A DNA stretch of 64,000 bases, from assembly GCF_003287875.1 (NCBI RefSeq), contig NZ_QMKK01000035.1, positions 62,001 to 126,000 of the forward strand. The letters run 5' to 3'. Shown here piece by piece: positions 25,070 to 32,377 of this stretch. Below the pieces are notes generated by a model that saw only the letters and a program-made list of their open reading frames with translations, was not told the origin of the DNA and did not search any database. Each line of letters opens with the position of its first letter. Within the stretch, counting starts at the first letter, position 1. Source of the DNA: Martinezella tropici (lineage in GTDB: Bacteria > Pseudomonadota > Alphaproteobacteria > Rhizobiales > Rhizobiaceae). The position numbers and the translations under genes were made by a program.

Positions 25070-26101
25070 ATGGAGATTGCAGGCCAGAAGGTTCAACTCA
25101 GCTACGGCGTCGAGCCCGGCATACGTTTCGCGGTTCTTCTCGACGGCAATGGCGGCTGTCGCGAGATTGGCGCAGCCGGCCTGCAGAACTGGAAGCCCGC
25201 GGATGGCGTTCTCTGGGTCCATCTCGAGCGTAATCATGATGCTGCGGCAGCATGGGTAATGAGCAGTGGCGGCTTCGATCCACTCGTCGCCGATGCCCTG
25301 CTGGAAGACGAATCCCGCCCCCGCGTCGAGCCGGTTGACGACGGCCTGCTGATCATCCTTCGCGGCGTGTGCGCCGCTCCTCCTGAGGATGTCGAAGGCG
25401 CCGCGGAGGAGCTGGATCTCGTGCCCATTCATGCCTGGGTGGACGAGAACCGTGTCGTGACGCTTCGCGACAGAGGACATTACATCACAGCCCTTCGCGA
25501 TATTCGCCAGGCGCTGGGGAAAGGCAAAGGGCCCAAGCGTACCGGCGAACTGCTTGCTCTCGTCAGCGACAAGCTCGTGAGGGACCTGGAGCCCGTTCTT
25601 GATCAGATGGATGAGGAAGTGGACGAGCTGGATGAGCTGATCTTCCATGGCGAAGCAGCCGAAGTCCGCGAGCGGCTGAAGCTGCTTCGCCGCCAGGCCG
25701 TGCAGCTGCGCCGTTATCTTTCGCCGCAGCGCGATGCCCTCACCCGCATCGAACATGACGACGCCCCCTGGCTTGCCGAGCGCGATAAACTCCGAATGCG
25801 CGAGGTCATCGACAAGCTGATGCGCTGCATCGAATATCTCGACGCGATCCGTGACCGGACAAGCATTCTGCACGACGACCTTTCCACCGTCATCAGCGAG
25901 CGCATCGCCCGCAACTCAAACCGGCTTGCAGCGCTCGCTGCGCTCCTCCTGCCTCCGAGTGTCGTCGCCGGTCTTTTCGGCATGAATGTCGGCGGCATTC
26001 CAGGCGTCAACGACACCTGGGCGTTCGTCATCATCGTCGCTTTGGTCGCCGTTACCTCCGTCATTACTCTTTATGTGCTGAAGCGCATCAATTGGCTGTG
26101 A
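25070..26101 (+). CDS. ZntB/CorA-family divalent cation transporter
   Basis: 343-residue 2-TM-GxN transporter. A large cytoplasmic N-terminal domain with long helices (LDQMDEEVDELDELIF) precedes two C-terminal membrane helices, the first ending in the selectivity motif GMNVGG at about residue 305 and the second near VIIVALVAVTSVITLYVL. CorA proteins have GMN-F-x-MPE; the loop GMNVGGIPG is the ZntB branch, usually linked to zinc. The direction of transport is not readable. ATG at 25070 is chosen (GGGAG upstream); an ATG at 25028 is also open. Stands alone. Confidence 0.88.
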   Translation: MEIAGQKVQLSYGVEPGIRFAVLLDGNGGCREIGAAGLQNWKPADGVLWVHLERNHDAAAAWVMSSGGFDPLVADALLEDESRPRVEPVDDGLLIILRGVCAAPPEDVEGAAEELDLVPIHAWVDENRVVTLRDRGHYITALRDIRQALGKGKGPKRTGELLALVSDKLVRDLEPVLDQMDEEVDELDELIFHGEAAEVRERLKLLRRQAVQLRRYLSPQRDALTRIEHDDAPWLAERDKLRMREVIDKLMRCIEYLDAIRDRTSILHDDLSTVISERIARNSNRLAALAALLLPPSVVAGLFGMNVGGIPGVNDTWAFVIIVALVAVTSVITLYVLKRINWL

Positions 26102-26165
26102 CTGCGGCGGAACCGTCAATGTCTTTGCAGCGTTCTCCATCAATTCCCGTGAAAAGGCTTTCACT

Positions 26166-26672
26166 ATGCGCCGACAGGCATGCCTTCTCGCAATCCTTGC
26201 AGGGTTTTGTGCCGCAGCTCCCGCAGCTGCGGATGAGAGTGGATTTCTGGAACCGTTGAACGGCAGCTGGACGGGAACCGGCAAGGTGCTCCGAACAATC
26301 GGCAGCCCACCCATTAATGTCTCCTGCGGATTCGACATCAACGCACCGGGTACTTCGATTTCCATGAAAGGGAACTGCCGCGGCCTTCTCATCATCAGTC
26401 GCTCGATTTCGGCGCAGCTCACGGCCCGGGGAAACCGATATTCCGGCACCTATACCGGCCCATCCGGCGCGACATCGCAGCTTTCGGGCAGCAGGCAGGG
26501 CGATGTCATCAATCTGGCGGTGAACTGGGCTCGCCTCGTCAATGGCGACAGGAATGCCAATATGATCATCCGCAGACAGGGTGGCGGCCAGCTGACGCTG
26601 AGGACCATCGACAAGGATCCGACCTCCGGCCAATCCATCATTACCAGTGAGATCAACCTGCGCCGCCAGTAG
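26166..26672 (+). CDS. Exported protein of unknown function
   Basis: 168 residues with a Sec signal peptide (RRQACLLAILAGFCAAAPAAADE). The mature domain (LNGSWTGTGKVL ... VSCGFDINAPG ... GNCRGL ... YSGTYTGPSG) resembles a small beta-barrel of lipocalin-like or DUF type with a disulfide pair. No function is recognised. It is probably periplasmic. It starts 64 bases after the transporter gene in the same direction. Confidence 0.75.
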   Translation: MRRQACLLAILAGFCAAAPAAADESGFLEPLNGSWTGTGKVLRTIGSPPINVSCGFDINAPGTSISMKGNCRGLLIISRSISAQLTARGNRYSGTYTGPSGATSQLSGSRQGDVINLAVNWARLVNGDRNANMIIRRQGGGQLTLRTIDKDPTSGQSIITSEINLRRQ

Positions 26673-26759
26673 CGATCCAGGCAGCCAAACAATCAGCCGA
26701 TCGAAGTCTCGGCCCATCGAAGCCGGGGCAATTGCATAGGGGCATGCCGGCGCCACAAG

Positions 26760-26779
26760 TTCCTCCCCTGAGGGAGGAA
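26760..26779 (+). terminator. Hairpin after the exported protein gene
   Basis: Perfect 8-bp stem TTCCTCCC/GGGAGGAA with a 4-base loop, flanked by AGGGGCAT ... ATGCCCT, which extends the stem imperfectly. No U tract. Confidence 0.45.
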
Positions 26780-26822
26780 GGAATGCCCTGTCGATGGCAA
26801 TCGGCCTGAGCTCCTGCTTTGC

Positions 26823-26861
26823 TTGACTTTGTGTGTCCAATGTGAGAACATAAAGTGAACA
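26823..26861 (+). promoter_or_regulatory. Promoter overlapped by a LexA-type SOS box
   Basis: The direct repeat GAACA-N6-GAACA at 26846-26861 is the complement of the alphaproteobacterial LexA site GTTC-N7-GTTC. A -35 hexamer TTGACT lies at 26823-26828, and the matching -10 position (AACATA, 18-base spacer) falls inside the box, where LexA would block polymerase. The box ends 13 bases before the start codon of the small gene. Confidence 0.6.
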
Positions 26862-26874
26862 AATGGAGATTTCC

Positions 26875-27048
26875 ATGACCAAGGCAGAACAAGTCATCGA
26901 ACGTGCAATGACCTTTGTCGCTGTCTCGAAGGCACTTCGGGAGCGCGAACAGGAACGGCGCGCCACCTGGACGCGCCGTGTCGAAATCAGCCGGCCGCTA
27001 CCGCCCTTGCCGCGCGCCGTTCAGCTCTCGTTGAAACTCGACAGCTGA
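26875..27048 (+). CDS. Small protein, putative SOS-regulated
   Basis: 57 residues beginning MTKAEQVIERAMTFVAVSKA, charged and helical in the first half (ALREREQERRATWTRR), proline-rich in the middle (RPLPPLPRAV), ending LSLKLDS. No membrane segment and no known domain. GGAG lies six bases before the ATG. The evidence that it is a gene is the Shine-Dalgarno sequence, the promoter with LexA-type box directly upstream, and the strong hairpin soon after the stop. Small SOS-induced proteins in alphaproteobacteria can be division inhibitors or DNA-damage factors, but nothing here shows which. Confidence 0.6.
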   Translation: MTKAEQVIERAMTFVAVSKALREREQERRATWTRRVEISRPLPPLPRAVQLSLKLDS

Positions 27049-27086
27049 AATGGTGGGGGCGGTAACAGCACCCGGCAGGCTGTGAA

Positions 27087-27108
27087 GCGCCCGCCAAAAG
27101 GCGGGCGC
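27087..27108. terminator. Bidirectional terminator-like hairpin
   Basis: Perfect 9-bp GC-rich stem (GCGCCCGCC/GGCGGGCGC) with an AAAA loop, between the small gene (plus strand, stop 27048) and the hydrolase gene (minus strand, stop 27126). Confidence 0.7.
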
Positions 27109-27125
27109 ACTGCTCTTGGATTGCT

Positions 27126-28100
27126 TCAGGCCTTGAAGAAGGCCAGCAGATCCGCATTGATGATGTCCGCATGGGTGGTGGCCATGCCGTGTGGGAAGCC
27201 CTTGTAGACCTTGAGCGTGCCGTTCTTCAGCAGCTTCGAGGAGAGAAGCGCCGAATCCGCGATCGGCACGATCTGGTCATCGTCGCCATGCATGACGAGC
27301 GTCGGCACTTCGATCTTCTTCAGGTCTTCGGTAAAGTCGGTTTCCGAGAAGGCCTTGATGCAATCATAATGGGCCTTGGTGCCGCCCATCATGCCCTGAC
27401 GCCACCAATTGTCGATCACGCCCTGCGAAACGACGGCGCCGGGGCGGTTGAAGCCATAGAACGGTCCCGCCGGAATATCGCGGAAGAACTGGGCGCGGTT
27501 GGCCGCAAGCGCGGCGCGGAAACCATCGAAGACTTCCAGCGGCAGGCCGCCGGGGTTCTTTTCGGATTTGACCATGATCGGCGGCACTGCGCCGATCAGC
27601 ACAGCCTTCGAAACACGGCCATGACCGCCATACTGCGCCACATAGCGGGCAACTTCGCCGCCGCCCGTGGAATGGCCGACATGGATGGCGCCCTTGAGGT
27701 CGAGATGCTCGGCAAGTGCTGCCACATCGGCGGCGTAGGTATCCATCTCGTTGCCGGTTGCCGTCTGGCTGGAGCGGCCGTGGCCGCGGCGGTCATGGGC
27801 GATGACGCGGTAGCCCTGATGAAGGAAGAAGAGCATCTGGGCGTCCCAATCATCGGAGCTCAAGGGCCATCCGTGATGGAAGACGATCGGCTGGCCTGTT
27901 CCCCAATCCTTGTAGAAGATCTGCGTGCCGTCCTTGGTGGTGATCGTGCTGCTGCTCATTGTGTCCTTACCTTTCGAAGTTGGTTGCTTTGTAGAGGCTT
28001 GTGCAGGTTGAGCGAATGGGGTGATGGCTGCAGCGGCGGCAAGGCCGAGCCCGGCCGTCATAACGCCCCGGCGGGTAGCTTGATGGATCGACTGGCTCAT
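27126..28100 (-). CDS. Alpha/beta hydrolase, chloroperoxidase-like, with twin-arginine signal
   Basis: 324 residues. The N-terminus carries a Tat-like signal ([28 protein letters not shown]), then the hydrolase fold: oxyanion region [22 protein letters not shown], nucleophile elbow GHSTGGGE, acid [10 protein letters not shown] and the catalytic His in FPHGM. This is the cofactor-free non-heme haloperoxidase/esterase family; real substrates are unknown. ATG at 28100 has GGAG six bases upstream. A cytoplasmic-type start exists internally at the [11 protein letters not shown] segment, which is where signal-less homologues usually begin. Paired palindromes lie upstream. Confidence 0.88.
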   Translation of the reverse strand: MSQSIHQATRRGVMTAGLGLAAAAAITPFAQPAQASTKQPTSKGKDTMSSSTITTKDGTQIFYKDWGTGQPIVFHHGWPLSSDDWDAQMLFFLHQGYRVIAHDRRGHGRSSQTATGNEMDTYAADVAALAEHLDLKGAIHVGHSTGGGEVARYVAQYGGHGRVSKAVLIGAVPPIMVKSEKNPGGLPLEVFDGFRAALAANRAQFFRDIPAGPFYGFNRPGAVVSQGVIDNWWRQGMMGGTKAHYDCIKAFSETDFTEDLKKIEVPTLVMHGDDDQIVPIADSALLSSKLLKNGTLKVYKGFPHGMATTHADIINADLLAFFKA

Positions 28101-28133
28101 TTCAATCTCCAATAAATGTTAGTGCACGATTTA

Positions 28134-28213
28134 TTATTGCGATAAACATATGCATAAGACCTTTCTTTTGCCTTGTCTACCCAAAAATATCTCGCAATCA
28201 TTTATCGCAATAA
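28134..28213. promoter_or_regulatory. Paired inverted operator-like sites upstream of the hydrolase
   Basis: TTATTGCGATAA at 28134-28145 and its exact reverse complement TTATCGCAATAA at 28202-28213 flank an AT-rich 56-base core. Each copy is itself nearly symmetric (TTAT-YGCG-ATAA). The left copy is 34 bases from the hydrolase ATG. This looks like a dimeric repressor binding twice, but no matching regulator gene is adjacent. Confidence 0.6.
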
Positions 28214-28312
28214 ATAAATAGTGTTGCGATGGCGGCGCAAAGACAGGCAAAACAAACACTCGCCACCCGATCTCGTATGGATCAAGGCTTGGCACGCCCT
28301 TGCGCGTGAAAA

Positions 28313-29374
28313 CTATTGCATCGGCCTATCGGCAAAATGCGATATCGCGAATTCTGCAACTCTCGCATTCGACTTTCTGGCATCGTCGAGCCAGAAGGGG
28401 AAAATCTGCCACTGATGGATCATGCCCGGCCAGATTTCCAGATTCACGCTGCCACCTGCCTGACGCACCTTGTCCGCCAGCCTCGTGCTGTCGTCGAGCA
28501 GCGTCTCGCGCGAACCGACTTGTATCAGCAGCGGCGGAAAGCCGGAGAAATTGCCATAGAGCGGCGATATGTCCGGATCGTCGAGGGATCGGTCCCGAAC
28601 GAATGCATTGCGGATGAGGGTCAGCTCGTCCTTGCCCATGAATGGATCCTCGGACGCATTGGCCACCAGCGAGGCTCCTGTTCCCGCAAAGTCGGTGACC
28701 GGGCTCATTGCGACGATAGCCGCAGGCAGCGGCCCCCTCAGGTGGAGCTGGTTGAGAGCGACCTCGATAGCCAAGGTTGCGCCGACCGATTCGCCGGCAA
28801 TAACGATATTGCCGGCCTTGTATCCCGACGTCAGAAGCCAGCGATAGGCCGCAACCGCATCGTCCCTTTGCGCGGGAAAGCTACTCTCCGGCGCAAGGCG
28901 ATAATCGATCAGCAGGACATCGGCCGATGCCGCCTTGGCAAGCGCGCCCGCGATGTTGATATGCGTTCGGAGCGAACCGCTGTAGAAGCCGCCGCCATGC
29001 AGGTAGAGAACGGCGCGCCGACCGATCGGATGATGCAATCGCGCGGGCCATATCAAATCGCCATCGACACCATTGGCATCGACATGCCGTATCTGTACGC
29101 GCATCGGACCTGGCGTCGATGCCATGAGCCTTTCGAAACCGGCACGCCGCTGCACAAGGTCCGCGCCTGACATGGCATTGCTGTCGCGCAATGTGCCTAT
29201 GAGCTTTTCCACTTGCTCGCTCGACGCCTTGGTCTGCGGCGCCATCTCGGATGTCTCGGCAGCGACAACCGGGATTATCGGAGAAAGACTTGCGCTGATC
29301 AGGCCTGCGCCGATCAGGATTGTCGTCGCCATGAAGACGCGTGACACACAGCGAAATGATCGGAACCAGTTCAT
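28313..29374 (-). CDS. HSL-family alpha/beta hydrolase (acetyl esterase-like), membrane-anchored or exported
   Basis: 353 residues. A hydrophobic N-terminal segment (VFMATTILIGAGLISASLSPIIPVVAAE) suggests export or anchoring. The oxyanion motif YLHGGGFYSGS is followed by DYRLAPESSFPA, the nucleophile GESVGATLA, the acid/His region and PGMIHQWQIF, as in hormone-sensitive-lipase type esterases. ATG at 29374 fits the signal segment; the frame is open to 29500. The Shine-Dalgarno sequence is weak. No operon partner. Confidence 0.87.
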   Translation of the reverse strand: MNWFRSFRCVSRVFMATTILIGAGLISASLSPIIPVVAAETSEMAPQTKASSEQVEKLIGTLRDSNAMSGADLVQRRAGFERLMASTPGPMRVQIRHVDANGVDGDLIWPARLHHPIGRRAVLYLHGGGFYSGSLRTHINIAGALAKAASADVLLIDYRLAPESSFPAQRDDAVAAYRWLLTSGYKAGNIVIAGESVGATLAIEVALNQLHLRGPLPAAIVAMSPVTDFAGTGASLVANASEDPFMGKDELTLIRNAFVRDRSLDDPDISPLYGNFSGFPPLLIQVGSRETLLDDSTRLADKVRQAGGSVNLEIWPGMIHQWQIFPFWLDDARKSNARVAEFAISHFADRPMQ

Positions 29375-29584
29375 CAAATGAGCTTTTTTCCCCGCAAGGC
29401 CATGGACGATGTCATGATCCCACGGTCGCAGAAAAGCTATTTGTGTCAAGTATGATGGGTGACGTGAGACTGGAATTCCATTTGCCCGTCCGCCCATCAC
29501 GACCTCGACATGATCAACCTACGATCGCTTCCCTATCGGCGCTCCGTTTCATTCAGGTGACAATGCCGGTGGACAAATCGAAGC

Positions 29585-30274
29585 TCATCCGGGCTGGTGT
29601 CGGGCGGCCGTAAGGCGAGCCATGATCGCCTCTCGCGCCGTCCTCGAGCCGGCAAGGCGCGCCTTGGTTCCTGCCAGCACCTCGGCGCTGGCCATTTCCG
29701 GCAATCCGGAATGAAACGGCGGCTCCGGCGCATATTCCAGCGACAACTGGATGCCTTCGGCTTCCTCCCGGCCACGCAAGGCGGCAACGATCGTCAGTCC
29801 GAAATCGATGCCGGCAGTCACGCCGCCCGCCGTAAGGAGATTGCCGTCCCGCACGACGCGCCCCGGCGTGGCGATGGCTCCGAAACTCTCGAGGAAATCG
29901 CACGCATTCCAATGGGTCGTCGCCTTCTTGCCCTTGAGCAGACCGGCCGCGCCGAGGACGAGAGCCCCGGTGCACACCGACGTCACGAAGCGGGCTCGGG
30001 CTGCCTGCTTCCGGATGAAACCGAGGACCGCTTCATCCTCCAGCAGTGCATTGACCCCGACGCCTCCGGGAACGCAGATCACATCGAGCGGCGGGCATTC
30101 GGCAAACGTCGTCGTCGGTTGCAACACCAGCTTCGTCGCCGAAACGACAGGCGACGCATCCTTCCAGATGAGATGCACCTCGGCATCATCCATGGAGGCG
30201 AATACCTCGTAAGGTGCGGTCAGATCGAGTTGCTGGACGCCTGGAAAGGCAAGCAGGCCGAAGCGAATGGTCAT
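29585..30274 (-). CDS. inhA: Isonitrile hydratase (DJ-1/PfpI family)
   Basis: 229-residue DJ-1 superfamily enzyme. Counting from the ATG at 30274, Asp17, Cys101 and Thr102 fall exactly where the Pseudomonas isonitrile hydratase uses them (QQLDLTAPYE and SVCTGALVLGAAGLL). GGVTAGIDFGLTI is also typical. Such enzymes hydrate isonitriles (isocyanides) to N-substituted formamides. GGAG lies seven bases before the start. It is divergent from the GlxA-type regulator at 30360, with 85 bases between them. The catalytic assignment is by residue match and family; it has not been shown for this protein. Confidence 0.82.
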   Translation of the reverse strand: MTIRFGLLAFPGVQQLDLTAPYEVFASMDDAEVHLIWKDASPVVSATKLVLQPTTTFAECPPLDVICVPGGVGVNALLEDEAVLGFIRKQAARARFVTSVCTGALVLGAAGLLKGKKATTHWNACDFLESFGAIATPGRVVRDGNLLTAGGVTAGIDFGLTIVAALRGREEAEGIQLSLEYAPEPPFHSGLPEMASAEVLAGTKARLAGSRTAREAIMARLTAARHQPG

Positions 30275-30359
30275 GACATGTCTCCGATGATTGACTTTTC
30301 CAAACCTATGCGACAACGATCTGGCATATTTGCCAAACCACCGTCATTTCTTGCCAATC

Positions 30360-31310
30360 ATGCGCCGCATCGAAATTCTCGCTTTTGACAACGCCCAGCT
30401 GCTTGACATAACCGGCCCGCTGCAGGTCTTTACCAGCGCCAACGAGGCGGTGCTCGGGCTCGGTCGGCCGAAACCCTACGAGGCTGTCGTGGTGGCGGAA
30501 TACACGCAGACCCGAACCAGCTCGGGCCTAGCGCTCGTAACCGCGCCGCTTAACGATACCGATGGTCCGCTCGACACCTTGATCATCGCCGGCGGCTGGG
30601 GCGTCAATAAAGCTTGCGACAATCTCGGCCTGATCGAATGGGTGCGCCGACGAGCCGCGAGTGCCCGGCGGATAGCCTCCGTCTGCAGCGGCGCCTTTCT
30701 GCTTGCAGAAGCCGGTCTTCTGGACGGGCGACGGGCGGCGACCCATTGGAACCGTTGCGAAGAATTCGCCAGGCGCTTTCCGCAGGTGAAGCTCGAGCCC
30801 GATCCGATCTTCGTCCAGGACGGGCAGATCTGGAGTTCCGCCGGCGTGACCGCCGGCATCGATCTTTCCCTCGCCTTGATCGAGGCAGACCTTGGCCGTA
30901 CGCTGGCACTTTCGGTCGCGCGCGAACTCGTCGTCTTTCTGAAGCGCCCTGGCGGTCAGGCGCAATTCAGTACGACCCTGAAGCTTCAGGAAGGCGGCGA
31001 ACGCTTCGACCGTCTGCATGGCTGGATCATGGACAATCTGCGCACCGATCTTTCCCTGCCGGCGCTCGCCGAGCAAGCGAATATGAGCGCACGCAGCTTC
31101 TCGCGCCATTACCTGAAGGCGACCGGGCGCACGCCCGCGCGAGCCGTCGAGGAAATCCGCATCGAAGCGGCCCGCCGCCTTCTGGAGGACGGCCTGAGCG
31201 TGCATCAGGTACGTATGCGCTGCGGCTTCAGTTCGGAAGAAACCATGCGTCGCAATTTCATGCGGAAATTCGGGACCACGCCGCAGGCATTTCGCGATCA
31301 TTTCGCTTGA
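30360..31310 (+). CDS. GlxA-type AraC regulator with DJ-1/PfpI domain
   Basis: 316 residues: an N-terminal DJ-1-like domain (IEILAFDNAQLLDITGPLQVF, SVCSGAFLLAEAGLL, SAGVTAGIDLSLAL) joined to a C-terminal AraC DNA-binding domain (LPALAEQANMSARSFSRHYLK and VHQVRMRCGFSSEETMRRNF). Family members sense small nitrogenous compounds. It is divergent from inhA and upstream of the amidase, so it is a good candidate to control both. ATG at 30360 is chosen over the longer frame from 30291, which overlaps the promoter region. Confidence 0.9.
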   Translation: MRRIEILAFDNAQLLDITGPLQVFTSANEAVLGLGRPKPYEAVVVAEYTQTRTSSGLALVTAPLNDTDGPLDTLIIAGGWGVNKACDNLGLIEWVRRRAASARRIASVCSGAFLLAEAGLLDGRRAATHWNRCEEFARRFPQVKLEPDPIFVQDGQIWSSAGVTAGIDLSLALIEADLGRTLALSVARELVVFLKRPGGQAQFSTTLKLQEGGERFDRLHGWIMDNLRTDLSLPALAEQANMSARSFSRHYLKATGRTPARAVEEIRIEAARRLLEDGLSVHQVRMRCGFSSEETMRRNFMRKFGTTPQAFRDHFA

Positions 31311-31450
31311 GGGTTGACTGCGACGGCCAACATTTGCCCGCACCTGAAGCGAAGTGGTCTTTCTGCATGAATATGGTCGCTGCGCTCTTTCCCCGACATT
31401 CGAAGTCGGCATAGGCTGCAGCGATCTGAATCCACAAAGGCTTAAGCAGG

Positions 31451-32362
31451 ATGGCGACCCATCGTTTCATTCCCAACACCTATCACAATGTCATCGGTTC
31501 GCTGCCACCGGCCTTGCATGTTGCCGATGGCGATACGGTTATTACCGAAACGCTCGATGCCGCCGGCTACGACAAGCATGATGTCCGCCAGATATCCGGC
31601 CCCAATCCGATGAACGGCCCGATCTTCGTCGAGGGCGCTGAGCCGGGAGATTCTCTCAAGGTCGAGATCGTCGCAATGGTGCCGACGCGCGATACGGGTT
31701 TCACCGGCAGCGTGGTCGCCGCCAATGTCGTCGATCCACAGGATGTCCGGGCGCTACCGGCACGCGAGAAGGTGATCTGGCAGATCGACCGCCAGAACCT
31801 CACGACGCGATTGGCCGAACCGGTGACGGGTCTCGAAACCTTTACGCTGCCGCTCGCTCCGATGATCGGCTGCTTCGGGGTTGCGCCGTCTCTCGGTCAG
31901 GCCATATCGACCGCCACCAGCGGCGAATTCGGCGGTAACATGGATTATCGGCTGCTCGGACCGGGCACGACCGTCTGGTTCCCGGTCTCAGCACCCGGCG
32001 CTCTCTTCTTTCTGGGCGATTGTCACGCGGTGCAAGGCGACGGCGAGATCGTCGGCACCGGGATCGAAACCACGTTCGAAGTGACGGTGCGCCTCAGCGT
32101 CGAAAAGAAAAGGACGATCATCTGGCCACGCGGCGAGACGACGGAGGATATCTTCACCATCGGCAATGCCCGGCCGCTCGATCAGGCCCTGCAGCATGCC
32201 ACCAGCGAAATGCTGCGCTGGCTCGGCTCCGATTACGGCCTCGACAAGACGGCGGCGAGCCACCTACTCGGTCAGGTCGTGCGCTATGATGTCGGCAACG
32301 TCTTCGACCCCGCCTATACCATGGCCTGCCGCGTTTCGAAAAACTGGCTGAAACGTCGATAA
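31451..32362 (+). CDS. Acetamidase/formamidase family protein
   Basis: 303 residues of the FmdA/AmdA family, hydrolysing formamide or short amides to the acid and ammonia in the cytoplasm. Visible family motifs are SGPNPMNGPIFVEGAEPGDSL, PMIGCFGVAP, the GEFGGNMDYR metal-site region and FFLGDCHAVQGDGEI. It follows the GlxA-type regulator by 140 bases in the same direction. With isonitrile hydratase next door, a two-step isonitrile to formamide to formate route is possible (inferred). Confidence 0.9.
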   Translation: MATHRFIPNTYHNVIGSLPPALHVADGDTVITETLDAAGYDKHDVRQISGPNPMNGPIFVEGAEPGDSLKVEIVAMVPTRDTGFTGSVVAANVVDPQDVRALPAREKVIWQIDRQNLTTRLAEPVTGLETFTLPLAPMIGCFGVAPSLGQAISTATSGEFGGNMDYRLLGPGTTVWFPVSAPGALFFLGDCHAVQGDGEIVGTGIETTFEVTVRLSVEKKRTIIWPRGETTEDIFTIGNARPLDQALQHATSEMLRWLGSDYGLDKTAASHLLGQVVRYDVGNVFDPAYTMACRVSKNWLKRR

Positions 32363-32377
32363 AGCGCCGGCCTGATA

